A stretch of DNA of 64,000 nucleotides from Dechloromonas sp. A34. Lineage in GTDB: Bacteria; Pseudomonadota; Gammaproteobacteria; Burkholderiales; Rhodocyclaceae. Below are positions 49,671 through 59,397 of the stretch, in pieces; the first letter of the stretch is position 1; each line of letters begins with the position of its first letter. A model generated the notes under the pieces. That model did no database searches and was not told where the DNA came from. It saw nothing but the letters and a program-made list of their open reading frames with translations. Where the stretch lies: positions 930,001 through 994,000 of the forward strand of contig NZ_CP102486.1 in assembly GCF_026261605.1 (NCBI RefSeq), written 5' to 3'. Position numbers and translations under genes: made by a program.

Positions 49671-50447
49671 ATGAGTAAAGTCATCCTTTCCCGCGCCGGT
49701 GAAGTCGCCACGCTGACCCTCGACAACCCCGGCAAGCTCAATGCAATCGATCTCGGTATGTGGCAGCAACTGGCTGAAAATATGGCGAAAATTTCCGCCG
49801 ATCGCGACCTTCGCTGTGTCGTCGTGCGCGGTGCCGGCAACGAGGCTTTCGCCGCCGGTGGCGATCTTGAAGAGTTCGTGACCGGCCGCGCGACGCTCGA
49901 ACAGGCCCTGCATTACCACGGTCAGGTGGCCGCCGCGCTGAATGCCATCGCCGACTGTCCGCATCCGACTGTTGCCCTGATCCAGGGCGCCTGCATCGGT
50001 GGCGGGCTGGAGATTGCCGGCGTCTGCGACCTGCGGATCAGCGGCGAGAGCGCCCGTTTCGGGGCGCCGATCAACAAGCTCGGCTTTTCGATGTACCCCG
50101 GTGAAATGGAAGGCCTGCTCAAGCTGGCCGGCCCGGCCGTGATCAAGGAAATCCTGCTCGAAGGGCGCATCCTGACCGCCACCGAGGCCTATGAAAAAGG
50201 CCTGCTGACCCGCGTCGTGCCCGATGCCCAGGTCGAGGACGAAGCCTACGCCACGGCCCGCCGTATTGGTGGCGGCGCGCCGCTGGTCGCCGGCTGGCAC
50301 AAGCAGTGGATCCGCCGGCTGCAGAGCGGTCGGCCGCTCAACGACGAGGAAAAGGCCGCCTCCTTCGCCTTCCTCGACACCGAGGACTACAAAGAAGGTT
50401 TGGCCGCCTTCCTGGAAAAGCGCAAGCCGGTCTTCAAGGCGCGCTAA
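49671..50447 (+). CDS. Enoyl-CoA hydratase/isomerase family protein
   Basis: 258-residue crotonase-fold protein. The oxyanion-hole segments are AFAAGGDLEEF and ACIGGGLEIAGVCDLRI, and a Glu in the second half (MYPGEMEGL) occupies a catalytic position. It could act on short-chain enoyl-CoA. The exact substrate cannot be read from sequence. It stands alone on the plus strand, divergent from yjcH-actP. Confidence 0.88.
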   Translation: MSKVILSRAGEVATLTLDNPGKLNAIDLGMWQQLAENMAKISADRDLRCVVVRGAGNEAFAAGGDLEEFVTGRATLEQALHYHGQVAAALNAIADCPHPTVALIQGACIGGGLEIAGVCDLRISGESARFGAPINKLGFSMYPGEMEGLLKLAGPAVIKEILLEGRILTATEAYEKGLLTRVVPDAQVEDEAYATARRIGGGAPLVAGWHKQWIRRLQSGRPLNDEEKAASFAFLDTEDYKEGLAAFLEKRKPVFKAR

Positions 50448-50468
50448 GTTGTCGCCGGCTCAACTGCC

Positions 50469-51269
50469 CTACAGGCTCCACAGCATCCTGGCCGAGAGCA
50501 CGAGCAACAGGCCGGCAAAGATCCGCTTCAGGACCTGGATCGGCAGGCGGTGGGCGAGCCGGGCGCCGAACTGGGGGGTCAGTACGCTGGTCAGCAGGAT
50601 GACGCCGAGCGCCGGCAGATAGACGAAACCCAGGCTGCCCGCCGGCAGTTCGGCATGACCCCAGCCATTCCAGATGTAGCCGACGGTGCCGCCGAGCGCG
50701 ATCGGCAGGCCGACCGCCGCCGAGGTGCCGATCGCCCGGTGCGGGCGGACATTGCACCAGATCAGGTAGGGCACGGTCAGCGCCCCGCCGCCCATCGCCG
50801 CCAGGCTCGCCACCCCGCCGATAACGATGCCGGTCAGGCCCAGTCCGCCGCGTCCAGGCAGGCTGCGGCTCGGTGCCGGGCGCAGGTTGGCGATCATCTG
50901 GATGGCGACCAGGAGCATGAAGCCGACGAAGAAGATGGCCAGCGCCTGCGACGAAATGCGGCCGGCCAGCTGGGTGCCGAGCAGCGTGCCGAGCAGGATG
51001 CCCGGTGTCAGGTCGCGGACCACCGGCCAGAGCACGGCCTGATGGGCGTGATGGGCGCGCAGGCTGGACAGCGAGGTGAACAGGATGGTCGCCATCGAGG
51101 TGCCGAGCGCCAGATGCAGCACTTCGCGGGCGGGAAAGCCCTGGCCGGCGAACAGCACGGTCAGGATGGGCACGACGACCACGCCACCGCCGACCCCGAG
51201 CAGGCCGGCAAAGAAACCGGCAGCGGCGCCGGTCAGCAGATAGGCGACCAGCGCTTCGCCGGGAATCAC
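50469..51269 (-). CDS. TauE/SafE-family membrane exporter/permease (copy 1)
   Basis: 266-residue membrane protein of the TauE/SafE (DUF81) family with two repeated halves, each with a glycine-rich motif (GLLGVGGGVVVVP and AAMGGGALTVP). The family moves sulfur-containing or small organic anions. It is the last gene downstream of mdcH on the same strand, so it may serve the malonate cluster. Clearly paralogous to the equal-length protein at 61307-62107 (shared GTSMATI and SLRAHHAH/SMRAHHAH segments). Confidence 0.85.
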   Translation of the reverse strand: MIPGEALVAYLLTGAAAGFFAGLLGVGGGVVVVPILTVLFAGQGFPAREVLHLALGTSMATILFTSLSSLRAHHAHQAVLWPVVRDLTPGILLGTLLGTQLAGRISSQALAIFFVGFMLLVAIQMIANLRPAPSRSLPGRGGLGLTGIVIGGVASLAAMGGGALTVPYLIWCNVRPHRAIGTSAAVGLPIALGGTVGYIWNGWGHAELPAGSLGFVYLPALGVILLTSVLTPQFGARLAHRLPIQVLKRIFAGLLLVLSARMLWSL

Positions 51270-51307
51270 CGCGTGTCTCTCATCGGAATATTCGAAAAGT
51301 CTGAATT

Positions 51308-52225
51308 CTATCGGCGGTCGGTCTGAAGCCAGGCGACGATGCCATCGACGCTGCGAAAATCGTCGGCGGCGCGGGCCGGAATCTCCGGTGCGAACTCGTT
51401 GAACAACCGGGTCAGGGCATTGCCGGGGCCGATTTCGAGCACGACGTCGGGCTGCAGTTCGACGATGGCCTGCTGGCAGGCCGCCCAGTCGAGCCGCGTG
51501 CAGATCTGGCGGGCCAACGCCGCGCCAGCGGCGGCGACGCTACGGGCCGGCGTCGCATCAATGGCGCTGAGTACTGGCACGGGCAGGCGGCCATCGGGCA
51601 GGGCGGCCAGGCGTTCCCCGAAAGCGGCCGCCGCCTTGGCCAGCAGCGGCGTATGCGACGGGGTGCGGACCGCAAGATGGACCAGGCGGCTGGCCCCTGC
51701 TGCCGCGAATGCCGCGGCGGCGGCGTCGATGCCGGCCCGCGGCCCAGCGACCACCAGATGGCGCGGTGCATTGCGGATGGCGACGGCGAGACCGGCTTCG
51801 GCGGCCAGGGTTTCGACCCTTGGGTCATCGAGGCCGAGCACGGCGAGCATGCCGTGCTCGCCGGGCGCTGCGCCGTCCATCAGGCGGGCGCGTTCGACGG
51901 TCAGGGCCAGTCCGCTCGCTGCCGGGAAAACGCCGGCCACGCAGCAGGCCGCCATTTCGCCCAGCGAATAGCCGGCGACGCAGATCGGGCGCGGCAATTT
52001 CTCCCGCAACTGCTCCCAGAGCAGCATCTGCTGGGCGAAGATCAGGGGCTGGGCGATGGCGTTCCGGGCCAGGATTTCCGATGCCGGGGCGGCGCCTTCC
52101 TCGGCGAGGTCGGGCAAGGCGGCCAACAAGGCTTCACGCAGCGGGCCGCCGAGGCCGGCCCTGACTTGTTGCCAGTGGGCCGGGCCTTGTCCGCCCTGGC
52201 CGCTGAAGAGGAGGGCGAGGCGCAT
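51308..52225 (-). CDS. mdcH: Malonate decarboxylase malonyl-CoA:ACP transacylase MdcH
   Basis: 305-residue acyltransferase with a FabD-like fold: FSGQGGQG at the start, active-site serine in GYSLGEMAA and His in TPSHTPLL. MdcH loads malonate onto the acetylated carrier to start the decarboxylase cycle. It is 2 bases after the mdcB stop. Confidence 0.92.
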   Translation of the reverse strand: MRLALLFSGQGGQGPAHWQQVRAGLGGPLREALLAALPDLAEEGAAPASEILARNAIAQPLIFAQQMLLWEQLREKLPRPICVAGYSLGEMAACCVAGVFPAASGLALTVERARLMDGAAPGEHGMLAVLGLDDPRVETLAAEAGLAVAIRNAPRHLVVAGPRAGIDAAAAAFAAAGASRLVHLAVRTPSHTPLLAKAAAAFGERLAALPDGRLPVPVLSAIDATPARSVAAAGAALARQICTRLDWAACQQAIVELQPDVVLEIGPGNALTRLFNEFAPEIPARAADDFRSVDGIVAWLQTDRR

Positions 52226-52227
52226 GC

Positions 52228-53124
52228 TCAGGCCAGGCCGTCGAGCTCGGCGAGAAACAGGGTCACGCCGAGCAGGTCGGCGGTGCCGCCGGGACTAAGC
52301 CGGCGGTCGACGAATTCGCGATCGATGGCGGCGGCGTGCGTCCGCCAGTCGGCGGCGAAGATGCCGCCCGCCGCGAGAAAGCCGGCCGCCGCCCGGTGCG
52401 CCTGGGCGAGCCCGGCCGGTCCGCCGCGCCAGAGCAGGTTGGTGTCGTCCAGTTCGGCCATCAGCGCGAACAGGGCCTGGACGGCAGCCAACTCGCCATC
52501 GCCGGTCGCCGCCAGTGTCGCCCGGTAGGCCGGCAGCCCGATTTCGCGCGCCGCCGGAAAGCCGCTGGCCGCCTCCTGGCGGGCGCCGCCCGAGCCATAA
52601 CGGCGGGCGACGACCAGTCCGTGGCTGGGGGGGGCCGAGTCGGGCAGCACATCGGCCGAGGTCAGGATTTCGCGTCCCCAAAGCGCCTCGACGGCCGAGC
52701 AGGCCGACTCGGCCCCGACGGGCCGTCCGGCGCCGAGCAGCGCACCGCTCGCCGCGCAGAGCAGGCCGAGGTTGAAGATCGCGCCGCGATGCGTATTGAC
52801 CCCGCCGGTCGCGGCCAGCATGGCCGACTCGGCGGCGATGCCCAGGGTCTGCAAAGGCGCGAAGCCGGGGGCGGAGCGGCCGCCGGCGGTGATCGCCGGA
52901 AAATAGGGGCGCAGCGCATTCAGGCTGCGCAGGAAAGTGCGGAAGTCCATATCGCGATGGCTGCCGTTGCCTTCCGGGGTGACCAGTCCCGGCTTGGGAT
53001 GCAGTTCGACTTCGCGGTACAGGCTGCGGATGGCGAGGCGACCGATCAGCGCGTCGCCGGGCGCCGGGCTGGCGTCGGGCAGGAGACAGACCGGGCGGGC
53101 GGGCAGCGGATTCGGCATGTTCAT
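52228..53124 (-). CDS. mdcB: Triphosphoribosyl-dephospho-CoA synthase MdcB
   Basis: 298-residue CitG/MdcB-family enzyme that makes the precursor of the decarboxylase prosthetic group from ATP and dephospho-CoA. Family motifs are VELHPKPGLVTPEGNGSHRDMD, GGVNTHRGAIF and DDTNLLWRGG. It lies between mdcG and mdcH. Confidence 0.93.
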   Translation of the reverse strand: MNMPNPLPARPVCLLPDASPAPGDALIGRLAIRSLYREVELHPKPGLVTPEGNGSHRDMDFRTFLRSLNALRPYFPAITAGGRSAPGFAPLQTLGIAAESAMLAATGGVNTHRGAIFNLGLLCAASGALLGAGRPVGAESACSAVEALWGREILTSADVLPDSAPPSHGLVVARRYGSGGARQEAASGFPAAREIGLPAYRATLAATGDGELAAVQALFALMAELDDTNLLWRGGPAGLAQAHRAAAGFLAAGGIFAADWRTHAAAIDREFVDRRLSPGGTADLLGVTLFLAELDGLA

Positions 53125-53140
53125 TCTCCTTGGCAGCGGC

Positions 53141-53806
53141 TCAGGCGGCCAGTGCGGCCGGGGCCAGCCCGGCGAGCAGCGTATTCAACGGCTTCAGGGT
53201 GACCTCGCATTCGCCCTTGACCAGGACCGTCCTGGCACGCGTCGGCTGGCCGGCCAGTTCGGCCCAGGCGACGGCGTCGCCGTTCGGGAAGCGTAGTTCG
53301 CCATCCAGCCGGCAAGGGAGATGAGCCGCAGTGCTGGAGAGGGCGGTGAGCGCCAATTCGTACTGCTCGCGATCGGCGACATCGCAAATCAGGTCGATGT
53401 CCGATTCGGCATGGCGGTAGCTGTCGCCGCTCAAGGTTTCCCACGCCAGCGAGCCATAGACCCCGAGCCGGGCGCCGCTGCCCTGGATCGCGGTCGCCAG
53501 GGCGAGCAGGCCTTGCCCGGTCGACGGTGCCAGTCGTGGCGCGCAGCGTTCGACGCTCAGCGGCGGGCGAATGTCGATGATCTGGCCAGCTTCGACCTGG
53601 ATGGTCAGGCGTTTGCGCGCTTGGTGTAGCGGCAGGGCCAGGCCCAGGCAGAGCGGCCCACCGCCGTCCGGCTGGCGGGCAGCGACCAGTGGCCGACCCC
53701 GGGCGATCCATTGCCGGGCGGCCAGCCAGAAGGGGCTGCCCGCTTCGGCGCAGGGTGTCGTGAAGGTCGTCTCCGGGTGCAGATAAACCAGGTCGTGGCG
53801 GCGCAT
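53141..53806 (-). CDS. mdcG: Phosphoribosyl-dephospho-CoA transferase MdcG
   Basis: 221-residue nucleotidyltransferase-like protein that attaches the prosthetic group to a serine of MdcC. The metal-binding motif is GVYGSLAWETLSGDSYRHAESDIDLI with acidic residues at its end. It is 4 bases after the mdcE stop and 16 bases before mdcB. Confidence 0.92.
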   Translation of the reverse strand: MRRHDLVYLHPETTFTTPCAEAGSPFWLAARQWIARGRPLVAARQPDGGGPLCLGLALPLHQARKRLTIQVEAGQIIDIRPPLSVERCAPRLAPSTGQGLLALATAIQGSGARLGVYGSLAWETLSGDSYRHAESDIDLICDVADREQYELALTALSSTAAHLPCRLDGELRFPNGDAVAWAELAGQPTRARTVLVKGECEVTLKPLNTLLAGLAPAALAA

Positions 53807-53810
53807 CGCG

Positions 53811-54533
53811 TCAGGCGCCGATCACTGCGTTGTCGACGGCTTGGGCAATGCCCGCCGCCAGTTGGCGGCCGTCCCGCGCCAGACCGCTGGCCATGCGTTG
53901 GTCGCTGGCCGAGGCGCTCTGGCAGGCCGCGGTCAGCGCGGCTTCCAGCAAGGCGGCCGATGGTGCCGGCCAGATTGCCTCGATGCCGCCCATGCGCCGA
54001 TAGCTCTCGGCGCCCGGCGCGAAGATCGGCGAACTGGCCGCCAGTTCGACCAGGCGTTCATGGGCGATCTTGGTCACCCGTGCCATGGCGCGCAGGTCCA
54101 TGACTCGGACCTGGGCGTCGGCCAGCGCATAGGCCTGGTCGGCCATCAGGCCGAAGGAGAGGAAGCCGCCGCTGACCGCGTTGGCGGTGACCAGACTGAG
54201 CGAGGGGTGGCCCTGGCGGCGGGCGAGGTCGACGCAAGCGGCGAGATGGGCCAGCGAGCCGTTCAGACAAAGCAGTTCCTGGCTGCGCGACAAGGCCTGG
54301 CCGCTGGTGTCGACCAGGAAGACCAGAGGCCGGTCGGGATGCTGCTCGATGGTGTCGAGGATGAAACCGGCCAGGGCCAGCGCCATGGCGTGGTCGATAG
54401 CCGCCGCATCGGTGGTGCCGAGCACGGCGACCGTACCCTGCGCGGTCTGCGCCTGGCCGGTAATCACCTGGTTGGCCACGGCCACGGTATGGCCGGCCGG
54501 GAACAGGGCGTCGAGAATGTCGTTGAGGCTCAT
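53811..54533 (-). CDS. mdcE: Malonate decarboxylase gamma subunit MdcE
   Basis: 240-residue carboxyltransferase-like subunit that with MdcD decarboxylates the malonyl-carrier. The family segment LVFLVDTSGQALSRSQELLCLNG and ANAVSGGFLSFGL (oxyanion region) are clear. Its start overlaps the mdcD stop as ATGA. Confidence 0.93.
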   Translation of the reverse strand: MSLNDILDALFPAGHTVAVANQVITGQAQTAQGTVAVLGTTDAAAIDHAMALALAGFILDTIEQHPDRPLVFLVDTSGQALSRSQELLCLNGSLAHLAACVDLARRQGHPSLSLVTANAVSGGFLSFGLMADQAYALADAQVRVMDLRAMARVTKIAHERLVELAASSPIFAPGAESYRRMGGIEAIWPAPSAALLEAALTAACQSASASDQRMASGLARDGRQLAAGIAQAVDNAVIGA

Positions 54534-55432
54534 GTCGGCAATCCTTCTTTCAAGGCGACCAGGCTGTCGCGGTCGAGCATCGGCACGGCGTCGGGGTCGG
54601 CGACGCCGAGCGCGGCCCAGACCTGCAAGCCGTCGCGATAGGTGGCGTAGGCGGCCAGCCGGGTTTCCAGGCGGTGCTGGGTGGCGCGTAAATTGGCTAG
54701 CGTCGGTGCCGGTTCCCGCCAGGCGGCGAGCAATTCCACCGTGCCGGCCCGGAAGGCCGGGATGTCATCCTCGACCAGCGCCGCGCAATCGCCCATCAGG
54801 TAACGGTGCTTGCCGCCGGTAACGCGCCAGACCAGCGCCCGGTCCTTCGAATCAAATTCCTCGACACCGGCCACCGTCTCGATGACCTCGGGGCCGGAGA
54901 GGGCCAGCCGGCCCTCTTCGGAAATCAGGATGGCCGAACAGAGCTTGGCGACAATACCCATGCCGCCAAAGGCGCCGCAACTGCCGCCGATCAGCGCCAG
55001 CACGGGCACGCCGGCGGCGCGGGCGTCGAGCACGGCGCGCATGATTTCGGAAATGGCGATCAGGCCGGCATTGGCTTCGTGCAGCCGGACCCCGCCTGAG
55101 TCGATGAGCAGCAGCACGGCGGCCGGTTTTTCGAGGATCGCCCGCCGCAACAGGCCGACGATCTTGGCGCCGTGGATTTCGCCGACGGCGCCGCCCATGA
55201 ACTGGCCTTCCTGCGCCGCGATCAAAACGGCTTGGCCGGCCAGACGGCCGCAGCCGACGACTACGCCGTCGTCGAAGGCGCCGGGCAGGTCGAGCTGGGC
55301 GAGGTGGGGGCTGGGCTGCGACTCGGCCGGCGGCAGGATTTCGCGGAAACTGCCGGCATCGAGCAGGCCGGCAATGCGGTGGCGGGCCGTGGCTTCGAAC
55401 CAGCTATGGCGGGCAGCGAGCGACGGCGTCAT
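54530..55432 (-). CDS. mdcD: Malonate decarboxylase beta subunit MdcD
   Basis: 300-residue carboxyltransferase-like subunit. The start ATG at 55432 (MTPSLAARHSWFEA) overlaps the mdcC stop; the frame is open to 55897 only as a shadow. Recognisable parts are LLIDSGGVRLHEANAGLIAISEI and GGSCGAFGGMGI. Works with MdcE on the acyl carrier MdcC. Confidence 0.94.
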   Translation of the reverse strand: MTPSLAARHSWFEATARHRIAGLLDAGSFREILPPAESQPSPHLAQLDLPGAFDDGVVVGCGRLAGQAVLIAAQEGQFMGGAVGEIHGAKIVGLLRRAILEKPAAVLLLIDSGGVRLHEANAGLIAISEIMRAVLDARAAGVPVLALIGGSCGAFGGMGIVAKLCSAILISEEGRLALSGPEVIETVAGVEEFDSKDRALVWRVTGGKHRYLMGDCAALVEDDIPAFRAGTVELLAAWREPAPTLANLRATQHRLETRLAAYATYRDGLQVWAALGVADPDAVPMLDRDSLVALKEGLPT

Positions 55433-55743
55433 TGCGCACCTCCCCGGTATTCGGCCAGGGCCTGGGCCAGCCGCAGGCTGACGACGGCCGGGGTGGCGCC
55501 CATGTCGTTGATGGCGATAGCCGTGCCGCCGGCCGGGTGGGTGGCGGCAAAGCTGCCGAGCACGGCTCGCCAGGTCTCGCCGAAACCGCGCGCCGAGGTC
55601 TTGATGCGGACGGCGCAGGCGGCCGGCTGGTCGCCTGCCTTGACCAGGATTTCCAGGTTGCCGGAGCCGACCACGCCGCACAGGGCAGGATCGGCGGCCC
55701 GCAAAACGGGTGCGGAGTCGAAACGAAAGTCGAGTGTTTCCAT
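55429..55743 (-). CDS. mdcC: Malonate decarboxylase acyl carrier protein MdcC
   Basis: 104-residue carrier starting METLDFRFDS. The serine in VVGSGNLEIL is the expected attachment site of the phosphoribosyl-dephospho-CoA group. A GTG at 55752 that overlaps the mdcA stop is an alternative start adding three residues. It follows mdcA, as in other mdcACDE operons. Confidence 0.92.
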   Translation of the reverse strand: METLDFRFDSAPVLRAADPALCGVVGSGNLEILVKAGDQPAACAVRIKTSARGFGETWRAVLGSFAATHPAGGTAIAINDMGATPAVVSLRLAQALAEYRGGAQ

Positions 55744-55748
55744 GGCGG

Positions 55749-57412
55749 TCACCAGTTACGGAAGCGGGAAGGGGGCGCGTAGAGGCCGCCCGACCAGCGC
55801 ACCAGATCCTTGACGGAACGGGCAGCGAGCAGGTCGCGCGTCGCCATGCGTGGGTCGATGCCGAGGTCTTCGGGACGGCGGATGATGCCGCGGTCACGCA
55901 GGTTTTCGACCATCACCTTGTCGCGGGCCATGCCGACCGGCGTGAAGCCGGCGACACCGCGGATCGCCTGCTCGCGCTCTTCCGGGCTACGGCAGAGCAG
56001 CAGGTTGGCGATGCCTTCCTCGGTCACGATATGGCTGACGTCGTCGCCGTAGATCATGATTGGCGGCAGTTCGGCGCCCATCGACTTCTGCAGCTTCCAG
56101 GCATCGAGTTCCTCGACGAAGACTGGTGCCATGTGCTCGCGGAAGGTTTCGACCATCTGGACGACCAGCTTGCGGCCGCGGATGGCGTTCGGCCCGTAGG
56201 CCTCGCGCCCGGCTTTCAGCCAGGCCGGGCTGGCGTGGCGCCGACCGTGCGGATCGGAACCCATGTTCGGCGCGCCGCCGAAGCCGGTGATGCGGCCCAG
56301 CGTCGCCGTCGAACTGTTGCCAGCCATGTCCATCTGCAAGGTCGAACCGATGAACATGTCGCAGGCGTAGAGGCCTGCCGTTTGGGAAAACGCCCGGTTG
56401 GAACGCATGCTGCCATCGGCGCCGGTGAAGAAGACGTCGGAACGGGCCGAGATGTAGGCGTCCATGCCGACTTCCGAACCGAAGCAATGCACCGATTCGA
56501 CGAAACCGGACTCGATCGCCGGAATCAGTGTCGGGTGCGGATTCAAGGCCCAGTGCGTGCAGATCTTGCCCTTCAGACCGAGATCGGCGGCGTAGGTCGG
56601 CAGCAACAGCTCAATCGCCGCGGTGTCGAAGCCGATGCCATGGTTCAGGCGGGTGACGCCATACTCGGCGTAGATGCCCTTGATCGCCATCATCGCCATC
56701 AAGACTTGGACTTCGGTGATCTGCGCCGGATCGCGGGTGAATAGCGGCTCGATGTAGTTCGGCTTCGGGCGAGCACGGTGAAATCGACCCAGTCGGCCGG
56801 CACGTCGACACGTGGCAGCTTGTCGAGGCGCTCATTGACCTGGGCGATCACGATGCCACCCTTGAAGGCGGTCGCCTCGACAATGGCCGGCGTGTCTTCA
56901 GTATTCGGCCCGAGGTAGAGATTGCCCTCGGCATCCGCCGCCTGCGCCGCGATCAACGCCACATTCGGCGTCAGATCCATGAAGTAGCGGCCGAACAGTT
57001 CGAGATAGGTATGAATCGCCCCGATCTCAATGCGCTGTTCCTGGACCAGTTTGGCCAGTCGGGCGCCTTGCGGGCCGCTGAAAGAAAAGTCGAGGCGGTT
57101 TGCCAGGCCGCGCTCGAAAAGGTCCACATGGCTCGGGAGAGCCAGGACTGACTGGACCATACTGAGGTGATTGATGCGTTCCGGGCTGCAGTCAGCCAGG
57201 GACTCGGACAGGAAATCGGCCTGCTTCTGGTTGTTGCCTTCGAGACAGACGCGGTCGCCCGGCTGGATCACGGCTTCAAGCAGGTCGATGATACGGTCGA
57301 CCGGGATTTCTTTGCCGTTTTTGCCAGCCAGGCCGAGGCTCGCCGCCCGCTCAAGGCGGCGACCACGGCTCTGGCGCAGAGTGTCCCAGTCACGCGGGAG
57401 TGGTGCGTTCAT
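55749..57412 (-). CDS. mdcA: Malonate decarboxylase alpha subunit MdcA (single frameshift)
   Basis: CoA-transferase-like subunit that exchanges acetyl for malonyl on the carrier. The N-terminal part (237 residues from 57412, MNAPLPRDWDTLRQ) runs to FTVLAR and then leaves frame. The rest (NYIEPLFTRDPAQITEVQV and onward to SRFRNW) continues in another frame. Restoring one base near 56763-56770 gives a single 554-residue protein, the usual MdcA length, whose stop overlaps mdcC. Without correction it reads as two separate genes, 56699-57412 and 55749-56702. Probably a sequencing error. Confidence 0.92.
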
Positions 57413-57430
57413 GATCGTCTTTCCGCCGAC

Positions 57431-58771
57431 TCAGGAACCGCTGTACTGCGACGGCAGCCAGGTGGCGATTTCCGGGAAGATACAGAGCAGAACGATGCCG
57501 AGCGCCATCAGCAGCAGGAAGGGGACGGTGCCCCACATGATTTCCTTGAGCTTGATGTCGGGTGCGATACCGCTGATCACGAACAGGTTGAGGCCAACCG
57601 GCGGGTGAATCAGGCCCATTTCCATGAGGATGGTCATGATCACGCCGAACCAGATCAGATCGATACCCAGGGCGTTCAGCGCCGGCAGGATGATAGGCGT
57701 GACCATCAGGATGATGGCGACCGGCGGCAGGAAGAAGCCGAGCACGATGAGCAGAATATTGACCCAGAAGAAGAAGGCCCATTTGCTCAGTTCCAGCGAA
57801 ATCATCCAGGCAGCAGCCGACTGGGTGATGTGCAGATAGCTCATGACATAGGTGTAGAGGAAGGACATCGCGATGATCAGCATGATCATCGACGACTCAC
57901 GTGCCGTGCCGGAGAGGATGACCTTGAGGTCGCTCCAGCGCCAGCAGCCGTAGATCGCCATGACCATAAGCAGCGCACCGAATGCACCGATGCCGGCGAC
58001 TTCCGAAGGCGTTGCCCAGCCGCCGTAGAGGGCGACCATGACGATGATGATCAGGCCAAGGAAGGGAGCGAGGCGAGGCAGCGTTTCGAGGCGCTGTTTC
58101 CAGCTGAACGACTCTTCCGCCGGCATGGCGATGCCGGTCGAACGATTGGCCGAAATTTTCTCGTTCTTTTCCGCCCAGGATTTGTACACCACCCAGATCG
58201 AGAACATCGCCGTCAGCATCAAGCCAGGACCAACACCGGCCATGAATAGCTTGCCGATCGATTGCTCGGTGGCCAGACCATAGAGAATCAAGGTCAGCGA
58301 CGGTGGAATCAGGATGCCCAGCGTGCCGCCGGCAGCGATCAGGCCAGTCGCCAGGCGCTCGGAATAGCCGCGTTTGCGCATTTCCGGAATGCCCGAGGAA
58401 CCGATCGCCGAGCAGGTCGCCGGCGAGGAACCGCACATTGCGGCAAACACCGAGCAGGCCAAGGTGTTGGCCAGGCCGAGGCCGCCCGGCACCTTGTACA
58501 GCCAGCGGTTCAGCGAGTTGTAGAGATCGGCGCCAGCGCGTGATTTGCCGATCGCCGCGCCCATCATGATGAAGAGCGGAATGGTCAGCAGCGTAAAGCT
58601 GTTCAACTCGGAAAAGATGGTTTCAGCGATGATCGACAGCTGCGCCACTGGCATGAAAAAGTACATGAAAATCAGGGCGACCGAGCCAACGGCAAAGGCA
58701 ATCGGCATCCCGGAAAAGAGGAATACGAAAGTGGCGGCCGCGTAGAGCAGGCCCAAGGTTCCGACGCTCAT
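57431..58771 (-). CDS. dctM: TRAP transporter large permease subunit (DctM)
   Basis: 446-residue DctM-family permease with about 12 membrane helices and the family segment [25 protein letters not shown]. It forms the channel of the TRAP transporter. It is 18 bases upstream of mdcA on the same strand, which makes malonate or a related dicarboxylate the likely substrate. Confidence 0.94.
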   Translation of the reverse strand: MSVGTLGLLYAAATFVFLFSGMPIAFAVGSVALIFMYFFMPVAQLSIIAETIFSELNSFTLLTIPLFIMMGAAIGKSRAGADLYNSLNRWLYKVPGGLGLANTLACSVFAAMCGSSPATCSAIGSSGIPEMRKRGYSERLATGLIAAGGTLGILIPPSLTLILYGLATEQSIGKLFMAGVGPGLMLTAMFSIWVVYKSWAEKNEKISANRSTGIAMPAEESFSWKQRLETLPRLAPFLGLIIIVMVALYGGWATPSEVAGIGAFGALLMVMAIYGCWRWSDLKVILSGTARESSMIMLIIAMSFLYTYVMSYLHITQSAAAWMISLELSKWAFFFWVNILLIVLGFFLPPVAIILMVTPIILPALNALGIDLIWFGVIMTILMEMGLIHPPVGLNLFVISGIAPDIKLKEIMWGTVPFLLLMALGIVLLCIFPEIATWLPSQYSGS

Positions 58772-59352
58772 TTGCGATCTCCTTCGTCGTCATGCTGGAT
58801 GCGCTCAATCGCCACCTGGATGGCGGCATTGTGCTGCGGCGGTGGGTGATGCGAGCGCATCGCTTCGGGCAGCGAATCCTCGATGAACTGGACAAAAATC
58901 TGCAGGGTCAGCGAGGTCATGCCGACTGCCATGGTGGCAAAGACCGGCCACATCTTCGGCGCCCAGGAGGTGTCGCTCATCCGGCCTTCGTCCCAGGCTT
59001 CGTAGAACAGGTGCCAACAATTCCAGGCAATGAAGGCGCAAAACAGGAAGGACAACAGATCGGAAAACGCCATCCGCCACTGGGTCCAGCTTGGCGGCGT
59101 GATTTCGTCGAGAATCTCGATCGTCACGTGACCACGGTTGAGCTGGGTATGAGCAGCTGCCAGAAAGCTGGAGGCGATCAGTAAATAGATGCAAAACTCG
59201 ATTTCCCAGTCGGTCGGCCAGGCAAAGAAATAACGGACCGCGACTTCAAAAACGAGAACGCAGGTAGCGATGACGATCAGAAAGGCCGACAGGTAACCCG
59301 TCGCAATATTGAAGGCCTTGACCGCTCGGCTGATGAAATATCCGGGGCTCAT
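58768..59352 (-). CDS. dctQ: TRAP transporter small permease subunit (DctQ)
   Basis: 194-residue protein with four membrane helices (first [22 protein letters not shown]) and the family segment [23 protein letters not shown]. The stop overlaps the dctM start as ATGA. It pairs with DctM to take up the ligand delivered by DctP. Confidence 0.92.
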   Translation of the reverse strand: MSPGYFISRAVKAFNIATGYLSAFLIVIATCVLVFEVAVRYFFAWPTDWEIEFCIYLLIASSFLAAAHTQLNRGHVTIEILDEITPPSWTQWRMAFSDLLSFLFCAFIAWNCWHLFYEAWDEGRMSDTSWAPKMWPVFATMAVGMTSLTLQIFVQFIEDSLPEAMRSHHPPPQHNAAIQVAIERIQHDDEGDRK

Positions 59353-59373
59353 GATTCACCTTTAAGAAGGATG

Positions 59374-59392
59374 GGCCGGGCTATGCCCGGCC
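59374..59392 (-). repeat. Stem-loop between dctP and dctQ
   Basis: GGCCGGGC-TAT-GCCCGGCC, an 8-pair GC-only hairpin starting 5 bases after the dctP stop. There is no T run. Such hairpins protect the upstream message and raise binding-protein yield relative to the permeases. Confidence 0.6.
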
Positions 59393-59397
59393 GGGGG

